Of a stretch of 64,000 nt of DNA, positions 52,012 through 59,073 are shown piece after piece (positions within the stretch are counted from its first letter, which is position 1; each line of letters begins with the position of its first letter). Made by a program: the position numbers and the translations under genes. The notes under the pieces were generated by a model that saw only the letters and a list, made by a program, of their open reading frames with translations, did no database searches and was not told the origin of the DNA. Origin of the DNA: Mesorhizobium loti CJ3sym (GTDB taxonomy: Bacteria > Pseudomonadota > Alphaproteobacteria > Rhizobiales > Rhizobiaceae). The stretch covers positions 1-64,000 of the forward strand of contig NZ_AXAL01000012.1 in NCBI RefSeq assembly GCF_000472785.1. Direction: 5' to 3'.

Positions 52012-53118
52012 GTGGTCGAACACCCGACGACGTTTGTAGAGAGAGCCAATAGAATGCGCGAGGAAGTCAGGCCGGCCTTTCCAAACGAGGGAATCGCCGT
52101 TGTTCTTTCGTTTGATGAACGTTATTCGCCCTATGCCGCAGCCCTTCTTGCTTCGATTGTTGCCCATGCGGATGTATGCCGGTCGTATGACATCCTGGTT
52201 TTCCACCAGGATATTTCGCTTACAACGCAGCGGCGGCTGGGGGCGGCCGTCACCCGACGGAGTAATATCTCGCTGCGCTTCATAGAGATCTCGGAGGAGG
52301 ACATTGGCATAATTTTGCCTGTTCATCTCCATTTCTCGCGCGAAACATACTTCAGATTGTGGATTCCACTAATCCTCAAGCATTTTTCGAAGGTCATATA
52401 CCTTGATTCCGATGTTGTAGTACTCCGGGATATTGCCGGATTGCACGAGATCGAGCTTGGCGGGAAGCCGATTGGCGCCGTGCGCGATTTCTTAATGCTA
52501 TCGTTCCGCCGAACAAACGTGCTGTCGCCGCAGGCTTGGGGTTCTGCAACTGCTGAAAACTATGTTTCGAACTATTTGTGCCTGAAGGATCCGGATGGGT
52601 ATTTTCAAGCCGGCGTCCTGCTATTCGATTTGGCTCGCATAGATCGTCCAGCCTACGATCACTGCGTGCGGTCGATTCTGGCGGAGAGGGCCTATTGGTT
52701 TGTCGACCAGGATGTCTTGAACATTCTGTTCAATGGCCGGGTTGCCGTCATCGATCCTCGTTGGAACGTTGTCTCAGCGGTCGCGCTGGAGACGCAACTC
52801 GCGACCGAGGACGCGCAAGTTTACGGAGCGTCGGTAGAAGACCCTTTCATTGTGCACTACCCGGGCCCTCTGAAGCCTTGGCATTCCATCAACCGTCCTT
52901 TGGGGCACCATTTCTGGATCTGGAGCCGAATCACCTCGTGGTATGAACAGGTGCTGTCGGAAGCCATCGCGCCACCGCGAAAGGTGGGCCGGGCCAGGCG
53001 CACCGTTGCAACGTTTGTGCGGCGGCTGCGCAATATCGGCTATCTTCTATTCCCGTTCGGCGATCGGCGGCGTCAGAAGCGTCGTCTGATCCTGCAGGCA
53101 AGACGCGACCGGGCCTGA
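52012..53118 (+). CDS. Family 8 glycosyltransferase (LgtC/RfaJ-like)
   Basis: The product has up to 368 residues. The GT8 domain starts near residue 28 (AVVLSFDERYSPYAAALLAS), has the metal-binding DxD in VIYLDSDVVVL, YFQAGVLLFDL, FVDQDVLNILF, and the C-terminal HYPGPLKPWH that is characteristic of LgtC-type galactosyl/glucosyltransferases. A basic tail may aid membrane attachment. GTG at 52012 is the outermost start; ATG at 52054, preceded by AGAGAG, is equally plausible. Its lower G+C and position between tRNA-Val copies indicate acquisition by transfer. It probably decorates lipopolysaccharide or another surface glycan. Confidence 0.88.
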   Translation: MVEHPTTFVERANRMREEVRPAFPNEGIAVVLSFDERYSPYAAALLASIVAHADVCRSYDILVFHQDISLTTQRRLGAAVTRRSNISLRFIEISEEDIGIILPVHLHFSRETYFRLWIPLILKHFSKVIYLDSDVVVLRDIAGLHEIELGGKPIGAVRDFLMLSFRRTNVLSPQAWGSATAENYVSNYLCLKDPDGYFQAGVLLFDLARIDRPAYDHCVRSILAERAYWFVDQDVLNILFNGRVAVIDPRWNVVSAVALETQLATEDAQVYGASVEDPFIVHYPGPLKPWHSINRPLGHHFWIWSRITSWYEQVLSEAIAPPRKVGRARRTVATFVRRLRNIGYLLFPFGDRRRQKRRLILQARRDRA

Positions 53119-53125
53119 ATATCTG

Positions 53126-53170
53126 AAAAAACCAGCCCGCTGCCTTGGGCGGCGGTTGGGGCAGCGGGCT
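53126..53170 (-). terminator. Leftward rho-independent terminator
   Basis: AGCCCGCTGCC (53134-53144) and GGCAGCGGGCT (53160-53170) form an 11-base stem. In the leftward direction it is followed by GG and six T residues (complement of 53126-53131), so it should stop transcripts coming from the tRNA-Val side; in the rightward direction it has no T-run. It may also end the glycosyltransferase mRNA as a stabilising hairpin. Confidence 0.7.
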
Positions 53171-53378
53171 CTCAAATACCGCCGTTGGCGGGGAGGAGCG
53201 AGCCGCTAGAAGTGCAGACCCGCACCGGTCCGCGAATACACGTTAGCCGCCAGTGCGCCTTGGAAGCGACTAAGCGCCCATCTGAAGCGATGGAAGCTCA
53301 TTGACGACAGGGCCCGAGACGAGGCAGCCGGTGAGCCCGGTGCGGTCTATCAAGATGTTAGCTAAGTTATTGAAAGGA

Positions 53379-53453
53379 TGGTGGGCGTGACAGGGATTGA
53401 ACCTGTGACCCCTGCAATGTCAATGCAGTGCTCTCCCGCTGAGCTACACGCCC
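53379..53453 (-). tRNA. tRNA-Val (anticodon GAC)
   Basis: The minus strand folds as a complete cloverleaf: acceptor GGGCGTG/CACGCCC, D-arm GCTC-AGCGGGA-GAGC, anticodon arm CTGCA-TTGACAT-TGCAG with GAC at the wobble-to-third positions, T-arm ACAGG-TTCAATC-CCTGT, discriminator A and an encoded CCA. The length is 75 bases including CCA. It decodes GUC/GUU valine codons. Its 3' end flanks the low-G+C glycosyltransferase segment. Confidence 0.97.
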
Positions 53454-53558
53454 ATCCGAAGCCGCGCATACACCATTTTTGGTCCGGCGCGTCAATAGCG
53501 AGAAAAAGGAAAGAAGGCGTCGTCTCGCCGCAGCGATGATGCCTTTGCGGAAGGCGGC

Positions 53559-53921
53559 TCAGGCCGCCTGCAGCATCTTCTCGACCTCGTTGACGAGGTC
53601 GCGCAGGTGGAAGGGCTTCGACAGCACCTTGGCGTCTTTCGGCGCCTTGGAATCCGGGTTCAGCGCAACGGCGGCGAAACCGGTGATGAACATGACCTTG
53701 AGGTCGGGATCGATCTCGGTGGCACGGCGCGCCAGCTCGATGCCATCCATCTCCGGCATGACGATGTCGGTCAACAGCAGCGAGAACGGTTCCTCGCGCA
53801 GCCGCTCATAGGCGCTGGCGCCATTGTCGAAATCGGTGACCTGGTAGCCGGCGCGTTCCAGCGCCTTGACGAGGAACCGACGCATATCGTCGTCGTCTTC
53901 AGCCAGAAGAATGCGTGCCAT
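53559..53921 (-). CDS. cpdR: CpdR-type single-domain response regulator
   Basis: The 120-residue protein is a receiver domain with no output domain: ILLAEDDDDMRRFLVKALER (acidic pocket), the phosphoacceptor Asp in LLLTDIVMPEMDGIELARR (about residue 51), the switch Thr in MFITGFAA, and the Lys in VLSKPFHLRDLV. The sequence is of the CpdR type. In Caulobacter and Sinorhizobium, unphosphorylated CpdR directs ClpXP to degrade cell-cycle regulators such as CtrA, downstream of the CckA-ChpT phosphorelay. ATG at 53921; divergent from the next amidohydrolase gene. Confidence 0.92.
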   Translation of the reverse strand: MARILLAEDDDDMRRFLVKALERAGYQVTDFDNGASAYERLREEPFSLLLTDIVMPEMDGIELARRATEIDPDLKVMFITGFAAVALNPDSKAPKDAKVLSKPFHLRDLVNEVEKMLQAA

Positions 53922-54009
53922 GATATCCCGTCCGAATCACCCGCCCGAGCCTGCCGCTGGGGCAGCCCGTTAACCATCCTGTATATGAGGAGGTGACGGT
54001 AAACATCAA

Positions 54010-55026
54010 GTGAACGCGGCGAAGCATTATCCGCATTTGGCAAGGCAATGTGCGTGGCGAAATGCTGGACATGCGGCCAGCAAGGTGGCACTTTCATATG
54101 ATGACGCATTGGTGTTTTCGGGTTCGTGCAAATTGAAGACGGCAGCCGAGGATTTTTCGGTCGTTCCACCCTTCGAAATCCGATCGGGCGCCGAGCAGCG
54201 CGTACCCTTCCTGTTCAACTCACCGCATAGCGGCCGTTATTATCCAGAGCGCTTCCTTGCCATGGCAAGGCTCGACCGCAACGCAATCCGCCGCTCGGAA
54301 GACTGTTATGTCGATGAGCTGTTCGGCGGTGCCGTGGCGCTGGGAGCGCCGATGCTGGCGGCGAATTTCCCGCGCGCCTATCTCGACGTCAATCGCGAAC
54401 CGTGGGAACTCGACCCACGCATGTTCGCCGAACCGGTGCCGTCCTTCTGCAACATCCGGTCGGCGCGGGTGGCCGGCGGCCTCGGCACCGTGCCGAAGCT
54501 CGTCGGCGAGGGGCTCGACATCTATTCCGGCCGCTTGCCGCTGGCCGAAGCGGTCGCCCGCATCGAAGCCGTCTACAAGCCGTATCACGAGACGCTGAAG
54601 CGGCTTTTGACCAGGACGCATGCCCGCTTCGGCTTTGCCGTGCTGATCGATTGCCATTCGATGCCGGCCAGCATCCGTGTCGGCGACAGCGGCCTGCGGC
54701 CGGACTTCATCATCGGCGACCGTTTTGGCATTTCCGCCACCGCGGCCCTGACCGAGACCGCGATCGGCCTGCTCTCGGCGATGGGCTATACGGTCGCCCA
54801 CAACAAGCCCTATGCCGGCGGCTTCATCACCGAGCACTATGGTCGCCCGGCGCGTCATCTGCATGCGCTGCAGATCGAGGTCAATCGCGGGCTCTACATG
54901 AATGAGCGGACATTCGAGAAGGCCGCCGGCTTCGACGCGCTGGCCGACGATTTGACGCGATTTTCGGCGGATTTGATGGCGATGCCCGACCATCATTTCA
55001 TCGACCTGCCGCTGGCGGCGGAGTGA
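54010..55026 (+). CDS. N-formylglutamate amidohydrolase (second paralogue)
   Basis: Up to 338 residues. Family motifs are FLFNSPHSGRYYPERFL (metal His), DCYVDELFG, ANFPRAYLDVNREPWELD, VLIDCHSMPAS, and GGFITEHYGRPARHLHALQI. It is closer to the classical amidohydrolase (hutG-like) than the paralogue at 16249, which has a different core. The start is uncertain: GTG at 54010 has GGAGGTGA 13 bases upstream, while the conserved region begins only near residue 48, so an internal GTG or TTG start (54133) is possible. It lies between cpdR and hisN. Confidence 0.85.
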   Translation: MNAAKHYPHLARQCAWRNAGHAASKVALSYDDALVFSGSCKLKTAAEDFSVVPPFEIRSGAEQRVPFLFNSPHSGRYYPERFLAMARLDRNAIRRSEDCYVDELFGGAVALGAPMLAANFPRAYLDVNREPWELDPRMFAEPVPSFCNIRSARVAGGLGTVPKLVGEGLDIYSGRLPLAEAVARIEAVYKPYHETLKRLLTRTHARFGFAVLIDCHSMPASIRVGDSGLRPDFIIGDRFGISATAALTETAIGLLSAMGYTVAHNKPYAGGFITEHYGRPARHLHALQIEVNRGLYMNERTFEKAAGFDALADDLTRFSADLMAMPDHHFIDLPLAAE

Positions 55027-55052
55027 AATGGGCTGCCCAAAGTGCAAGGCGT

Positions 55053-55140
55053 AAAAAAAGACCGCATCGCTTTCACGATACGGTCGAAGTCTAGGGAGGA
55101 AACGCCCAAGGAGGGCATGGACAGGAAAACCTGTCCGAGG
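55053..55140 (-). ncRNA. suhB/alpha-r8 (MmgR)-like small RNA
   Basis: On the minus strand a hairpin GGACAGG-TTTT-CCTGTCC (55136-55119) is followed by a single-stranded stretch with TTTCCTCCCT, then a terminator stem GACCGTATCG-TGAAAG-CGATGCGGTC and seven T residues (to 55053). Two hairpins flanking a CCUCC-rich linker, about 85 nucleotides, and location beside an inositol-monophosphatase-family gene match the alphaproteobacterial suhB RNA (Rfam), the alpha-r8 family that includes Sinorhizobium MmgR. The CU-rich linker could pair with Shine-Dalgarno sequences. Family naming is from memory; the terminator and fold are seen directly. Confidence 0.8.
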
Positions 55141-55143
55141 TCG

Positions 55144-55171
55144 AGGGTATTGTGCGGTGCACAAATGTCAA
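55144..55171 (-). promoter_or_regulatory. Promoter of the small RNA
   Basis: A perfect -35 box TTGACA (55171-55166, minus strand) is followed after 16 bases by TACCCT as a weak -10 (55149-55144). Transcription would start near 55138, just before the first hairpin of the small RNA. Strong -35 and weak -10 elements are common in alphaproteobacterial housekeeping promoters. Confidence 0.6.
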
Positions 55172-55340
55172 GCGACGTTCAGGCATTTTTAATTCAGAGT
55201 GATGTGGAAATTGCGTTTCGGGGACGCTTTTGTGACATTTTGGCAACGCAAAACGCGACGGATAAATCGATAAACACCCTTATTTTGGCAGGAAATTCGC
55301 GACAGAGCCAGTTGGGCATGTCGTAAGGCGGGAGACTCAG

Positions 55341-56114
55341 TTGGACATCAGCATAGATTTCATGCGCCGTATCGCGCAGGCGGCAGCGGCGGAAACCTTG
55401 CCGCGCTTCCGTGCCCAGGGCGCGGTCGCCAACAAGGAAAAGGGCAGCTTCGATCCGGTCACGGAAGCCGACCGAGAGACGGAGCGTGCCATTCGGGCGC
55501 TGATATCGGCTGAGTATCCCGATCATGGCATCCTGGGCGAGGAGCATGGCAGCGAAAACATCTCCAGCAAGCATGTCTGGGTGATCGATCCGATCGACGG
55601 GACGCGCGCCTTCATTTCCGGCCTGCCGGTGTGGGGGACGCTGGTCGGGTTGACGGTCGATGGCGACGCCGTCGCCGGCATGATGGCGCAGCCCTTCACC
55701 GGCGAATTGTTCTACGCCAACGCCTCGGGCTCGCATTATGAGGGGCCGGGCGGCCCGCGAAAACTGACGACCCGCAAGACGACAAAGCTCGACGAGGCGA
55801 CGCTGTTCACCACGACGCCGGCGCTGTTCAAGGGCGAGGCGCGCACCCGCTATGACGCGTTCGAGAAGCGGGTCCAGCTCGCCCGCTACGGCGCGGATTG
55901 CTATGCCTTCGCCATGATTGCGTCTGGTAGCGTCGATATCGTCGCCGATCCCGGGCTGAAGCCCTACGACATCGTGGCGCTGATCCCGATCATCGAGAAG
56001 GCGGGCGGGATCGTCACCACTTTCGACGGCGGGCCGGCGGAAAAGGGCGGCGATATCCTGGCCGCCGCGACACCGGAGCTGCACGCAGCCGCCATGGCTG
56101 CTCTGCGCGGCTAA
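55341..56114 (+). CDS. hisN: Histidinol-phosphatase, inositol monophosphatase family
   Basis: This 257-residue protein has the metal-site motifs DPVTEADRETERAIRALI, ILGEEHGSEN, WVIDPIDGTRAFISGLPVWG and, near the C-terminus, PGLKPYDIVALIPIIEKAGG. The RAFISG and PYDIVALIP forms are those of HisN-type histidinol phosphatases rather than of SuhB/IMPase proper. It removes phosphate from L-histidinol phosphate in histidine synthesis. The start is TTG at 55341 with GGGAGA upstream; an ATG at 55362 is less well supported. The 314-base gap upstream holds the small RNA on the opposite strand and a short AT-rich stretch. Confidence 0.88.
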   Translation: MDISIDFMRRIAQAAAAETLPRFRAQGAVANKEKGSFDPVTEADRETERAIRALISAEYPDHGILGEEHGSENISSKHVWVIDPIDGTRAFISGLPVWGTLVGLTVDGDAVAGMMAQPFTGELFYANASGSHYEGPGGPRKLTTRKTTKLDEATLFTTTPALFKGEARTRYDAFEKRVQLARYGADCYAFAMIASGSVDIVADPGLKPYDIVALIPIIEKAGGIVTTFDGGPAEKGGDILAAATPELHAAAMAALRG

Positions 56115-56120
56115 CTGCTT

Positions 56121-56951
56121 TCAGCGCAATCGGATCGAGCGCTGGAACTCCGCCGGCGTGCGCCCATAGACCTGCCTGAAGGCCGAGCTGAAATGGCTGT
56201 GGCTGGAGAAGCCGAGATCCATGCCGAGCGTCGTCAGATTGTCGTAGCTTCCGAGCAGGTCGAGCGCACGCGCCAGCCGCAGGCGCAGATGATAGCGATA
56301 GAGCGGCATCGCCTCGACCTGCTGGAACATTTGCGTCAGATAAACCGGAGAGACGCCGACCTCCGCGGCGATCTCGGCCAGCGTCCAGCGCCGTGACAGG
56401 TCCGATGACAGAACGAGCTTGGCGCGGTCGACCAGCTTCTGTCGTCCCGGACTGGCGCCCGCGACATGCGAGGTACGTTCGCCGAGAGACCGCCGCACCA
56501 ATGTCAGGGCAAGCGTTTCGGCCTCCAGCGTTTCCGCGACATTGCGGCTCAGGCTGTGGCGCAGCAATGCCACCAGCGCCTGCGCTCGCGGATCGATGCG
56601 GCGGCGCTGGCGACGAAATGCCAGGACACCACCGAAGCGCAGCTGTTCCTTCGGCGCCAGTTCCCGCAGCTGAGCCTCGTCGATGACGAGGTCGAGGCAG
56701 GAATCGCCGCCTTCGATCGGGTGGCTGATCCGGTAGAGTTCCGCCTCGTTGAAGAACAGCAGTTGGTTGGCTTCGGCGACGGCGTCATTGCGACCGACAT
56801 GGCGCACGAAGACGCCGCGATAGGGAAACACCAGATGTGTGGCGGCCGTGCATTCCTCTTCGCTTTTATGCCGGCATTCGCCGCTGCAGACGACATCACG
56901 CACCTTGACGGTGCCGGTGTCGAGGAGCGGGTGAACCGTGAATTGCGACAT
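56121..56951 (-). CDS. AraC-family transcriptional regulator
   Basis: The 276-residue regulator has an N-terminal cupin-like sensor (about 1-110, with a Cys-rich start CSGECRHKSEEEC) and a C-terminal pair of HTH motifs (about 175-276; WTLAEIAAEVGVSPVYLTQM and LGFSSHSHFSSAFRQVYGRT). The cysteines and histidine near residues 22-35 could bind a metal or sense oxidation. It is convergent with hisN and does not adjoin an obvious target operon; the small-protein pair to its right is on the same strand. Confidence 0.9.
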   Translation of the reverse strand: MSQFTVHPLLDTGTVKVRDVVCSGECRHKSEEECTAATHLVFPYRGVFVRHVGRNDAVAEANQLLFFNEAELYRISHPIEGGDSCLDLVIDEAQLRELAPKEQLRFGGVLAFRRQRRRIDPRAQALVALLRHSLSRNVAETLEAETLALTLVRRSLGERTSHVAGASPGRQKLVDRAKLVLSSDLSRRWTLAEIAAEVGVSPVYLTQMFQQVEAMPLYRYHLRLRLARALDLLGSYDNLTTLGMDLGFSSHSHFSSAFRQVYGRTPAEFQRSIRLR

Positions 56952-57062
56952 GATGTTTGGGTTCTTTCATAGCACCGGGAGTTGATCCAGGTGCTATGGG
57001 CACTTTACGCGAACGGCCTGCCCAATCCTGTCAGGAGACTTCTCGACAGGTGGCTCTCAATC

Positions 57063-57311
57063 TCACAAGCGCCGCCTGAATTCCGAATAGGCCTGGCCGC
57101 GTGACAGACCGATATCCTTGAGCTGGTCGTCGGTCATTTCCTGCAAGGCCATCCGGCTTCGGCGTTTCTCCATCTGCCGGCCGATCCAGTTGGCGACCGC
57201 GACGCTACGTGCGCGCAAGGACCCGCGAAAGGTCGAGGCGCCGATTGCTGGCGTCTCTGCTCGACCGTTGCAGGCCAGATAGGGCGCCGCCGCTGTATGG
57301 TTCGGACGCAT
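57063..57311 (-). CDS. DUF1127 (YjiS-like) small protein
   Basis: The 82-residue protein ends in the DUF1127 signature, ALQEMTDDQLKDIGLSRGQA followed by an Arg-rich tail, preceded by the helix NWIGRQMEKRRSRM. Small DUF1127 proteins in alphaproteobacteria bind RNA and affect phosphate, carbon or stress metabolism. ATG at 57311 follows GGAGGA, three bases after the stop of a Cys-rich small gene, so both are in one transcript. Confidence 0.88.
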   Translation of the reverse strand: MRPNHTAAAPYLACNGRAETPAIGASTFRGSLRARSVAVANWIGRQMEKRRSRMALQEMTDDQLKDIGLSRGQAYSEFRRRL

Positions 57312-57314
57312 CGC

Positions 57315-57470
57315 TCACTCCTCCCCGGCGCCGGCCGCCGAGGCGCCGGCTTCGTTCAGCGCGAAGGCGCATTCTTCGCAGCAGACCTCGACGGTCTTGC
57401 CGCCGACCTTGACGCGGATCGGGTTGGCATCGAGTTGGCAATCGCAGGCGGCACAGGTTTTCTCGGTCAT
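57315..57470 (-). CDS. Small Cys-rich, probably metal-binding protein
   Basis: The 51-residue protein has two pairs of cysteines: CAACDC near the N-terminus and EVCCEECA near residue 33, the layout of YHS/TRASH-like zinc or copper knuckles. ATG at 57470 follows GGAGATGAG and was chosen over a longer, poorly supported frame. It is co-transcribed with the downstream DUF1127 gene. It may bind zinc or copper; the function is unknown. Confidence 0.75.
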   Translation of the reverse strand: MTEKTCAACDCQLDANPIRVKVGGKTVEVCCEECAFALNEAGASAAGAGEE

Positions 57471-57616
57471 GATCTCATCTCCATGGCGTTCAGTTCGACG
57501 CATGCAGATGAGCATTCTGGAACGGGTATGGGCTGTCAGAATCTTTAGCAGTTTGTGTGCCGTGGGGGTGCGGCCCCCCGGCCATACTGACAACGGTGTG
57601 TCAGCTATGGCGCCGA

Positions 57617-58594
57617 TCAGGCCGTCGGGTCGTCGGAGCCGGGAATGAAGGCGTCGAAGGCGGCGAGGAATTGTTCGCGGTAGAGGTCGACTTCCTGCAG
57701 GATTTCGTGCTTGGCGCCGTCGATCATCAGCATCGAACCGAGTCTCAGCCTTCTGGCGTATCCCTCCACCGCCTTGGTCGAGACGACCTGGTCGGCGCCG
57801 GCGGCGATGATCAGCAAGGGAACCTGAATCCGGGCCATGAAGTCAGGATCGCTGACGGCCTCCGAAGCCTTGGCCGCTGCCTGCAGCCAGCGGATCGTCG
57901 GACCACCAAGCGCCATTTGCGGATATTCTTCGTAGATGCGCGTGTTGCGGCGGTAGCGCTGCGGGTCAGAAGTCACCTTGTTGGCCTCGAACGGAAGCGT
58001 GTGTCTGGGACGCGGACCCCAGGCAGCATAGAGCCGGCCAAGGCCCAAAGCACAGAAAAACGAACAGATGCGGCGGACGGTCGTGATCGAAACCGGCAGG
58101 TCGGGCAGCGTCAGGAACGGCGCGATCAAAACCATGCGCCGCACGCGGTTGACCATGGATGGCGCGGCGAGCAGCGTGATCACCGCCCCAGCGGAATGGG
58201 CGAGGATGTAGTACGGCCCGCGGCAATCGGGCAGCACGATCTCCTCGAAGAACTGTTCGAGGTCCGCGGTATAATCGCGAAAGCTTTTGACATAACCGCG
58301 CTGGCGATCGCGGATCAGCCGGTCGGAATCGCCTTGGCCGCGCCAATCGAGGGTAGCGACGCCAAAGCCCCGCGCGGCAAGGTCGCGGATGGTTTCAAAA
58401 TATTTCTCGATGCACTCGTTGCGGCCGGGCAGCAGCACCACCGTGCCCCGCATGGGACGCGCCACCGCCGCGAACAGGCCATAGCGGATCTTCTTGCGAT
58501 CACGCGTGACGAAGAAGCCGCCGGTGGCGTTTTCCGGTCGCGGATTGCCCTCGGTTTCGTGGAAAAGCGGCGTGTCTTGGAAAAGGTCCGTCAT
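57617..58594 (-). CDS. Alpha/beta hydrolase, lysophospholipase/monoacylglycerol lipase-like
   Basis: The 325-residue protein has the hydrolase_4 pattern: oxyanion region VVLLPGRNECIEKY, TLDWRGQGDSDR, nucleophile elbow in AHSAGAVITLL (Ser in HSAG), and a late Asp/His pair in AAGADQVV and DGAKHEI. It resembles PldB-type lysophospholipases. ATG at 58594 was chosen; GTG at 58621 would add nine residues. There is no signal peptide. It stands alone, with a 452-base gap upstream. Confidence 0.86.
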   Translation of the reverse strand: MTDLFQDTPLFHETEGNPRPENATGGFFVTRDRKKIRYGLFAAVARPMRGTVVLLPGRNECIEKYFETIRDLAARGFGVATLDWRGQGDSDRLIRDRQRGYVKSFRDYTADLEQFFEEIVLPDCRGPYYILAHSAGAVITLLAAPSMVNRVRRMVLIAPFLTLPDLPVSITTVRRICSFFCALGLGRLYAAWGPRPRHTLPFEANKVTSDPQRYRRNTRIYEEYPQMALGGPTIRWLQAAAKASEAVSDPDFMARIQVPLLIIAAGADQVVSTKAVEGYARRLRLGSMLMIDGAKHEILQEVDLYREQFLAAFDAFIPGSDDPTA

Positions 58595-58621
58595 TCGGCG
58601 CTTTGTGCTTGGCGTCTTCAC

Positions 58622-58938
58622 GTGCCAGCCTGTCGCGGCTGGCCCCGCCCGAGTTGATAGACGTCAACACATCAAAAGCAAAGCAAATCCGGGTTTGCCG
58701 GGTTGCAACGGGGAAGGCCGGAAGCCGCTCGAGAGCGTGCTTCCGGCCTTGTCGATCCGGGAGGAAGGGACGTTAACACCCGGTCGGCCTCGTTGCGGCA
58801 CCTCAGCAAGATCCGGCGCCGCCAATCCTTGATCTTGGTTGGACTTTAGCGCCGGCTGTCTGAACGGGCGCCGAAGCGCCGGTTCATCTGCCGTTCATCA
58901 AGGGCAGGTCACTCCGCTTTCACCATCCAGCAAAAAAT
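58622..58938. other. Non-coding gap before the heat-shock gene
   Basis: No convincing gene was seen here. It contains the hydrolase promoter region, an inverted-repeat hairpin at 58714-58750, and otherwise featureless sequence up to the heat-shock promoter at 58939. Confidence 0.6.
58714..58750. terminator. Inverted-repeat hairpin, terminator-like
   Basis: AAGGCCGGAAGC (58714-58725) and GCTTCCGGCCTT (58739-58750) form a perfect 12-base stem around 13 bases. It lacks a T-run on both sides (GTCG to the right), so it may be a structural hairpin rather than an efficient terminator. It lies between divergently oriented genes. Confidence 0.5.
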
Positions 58939-58967
58939 CTTGAAATGCTTTCGAGCGCTCCCCAGAT
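58939..58967 (+). promoter_or_regulatory. Sigma-32 (RpoH)-like promoter of the small heat-shock gene
   Basis: CTTGAAA (58939-58945) and CCCCAGAT (58960-58967) are separated by 14 bases, close to the RpoH consensus CTTGAAA-N11-16-CCCCATNT, with one mismatch in the -10. Transcription would begin near 58974, leaving a 5' UTR of about 100 bases. Confidence 0.85.
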
Positions 58968-58973
58968 GTGGGT

Positions 58974-59073
58974 TGCGGTCGCCAATGTCGGGGCCGCTGG
59001 TCCTCCCGAAACGCCGCTTATGGGTTTCGCACCGGCCATACGCAAACCATGTTGCTCAACAGGAGAACACCTC
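58974..59073 (+). promoter_or_regulatory. ROSE-like RNA thermometer in the hsp20 5' UTR
   Basis: The predicted leader folds into stems: GGCC/GGCC with GGT/ACC (58992-59001 and 59031-59037) enclosing CGAAAC/GTTTCG (59007-59012 and 59024-59029), then a final hairpin in which TTGCTC (59052-59057) pairs with GAGAA of the Shine-Dalgarno (59063-59067), leaving G59054 bulged. The U(U/C)GCU motif opposite the ribosome-binding site with one bulged G is the hallmark of rhizobial ROSE elements, which melt on heat shock. The fold was drawn by hand. Confidence 0.82.

Larger units (their letters stand above)
51909..53432. mobile_element. One-gene island bounded by tRNA-Val and a decayed copy of its 3' part
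   Basis: The 3' portion of tRNA-Val (53376-53432) recurs in the same orientation at 51909-51964 with a handful of changes and one indel. The copy lies downstream of the tRNA 3' end, the usual arrangement for attachment-site pairs of integrative elements. About 1.4 kb is enclosed, holding a glycosyltransferase gene and no integrase. Hand counts of 60-base lines at 52081, 52381 and 52561 give about 50, 45 and 48% G+C, against about 60% at 50641. The decay of the copy suggests an old insertion or a remnant of a larger island. Confidence 0.6.
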
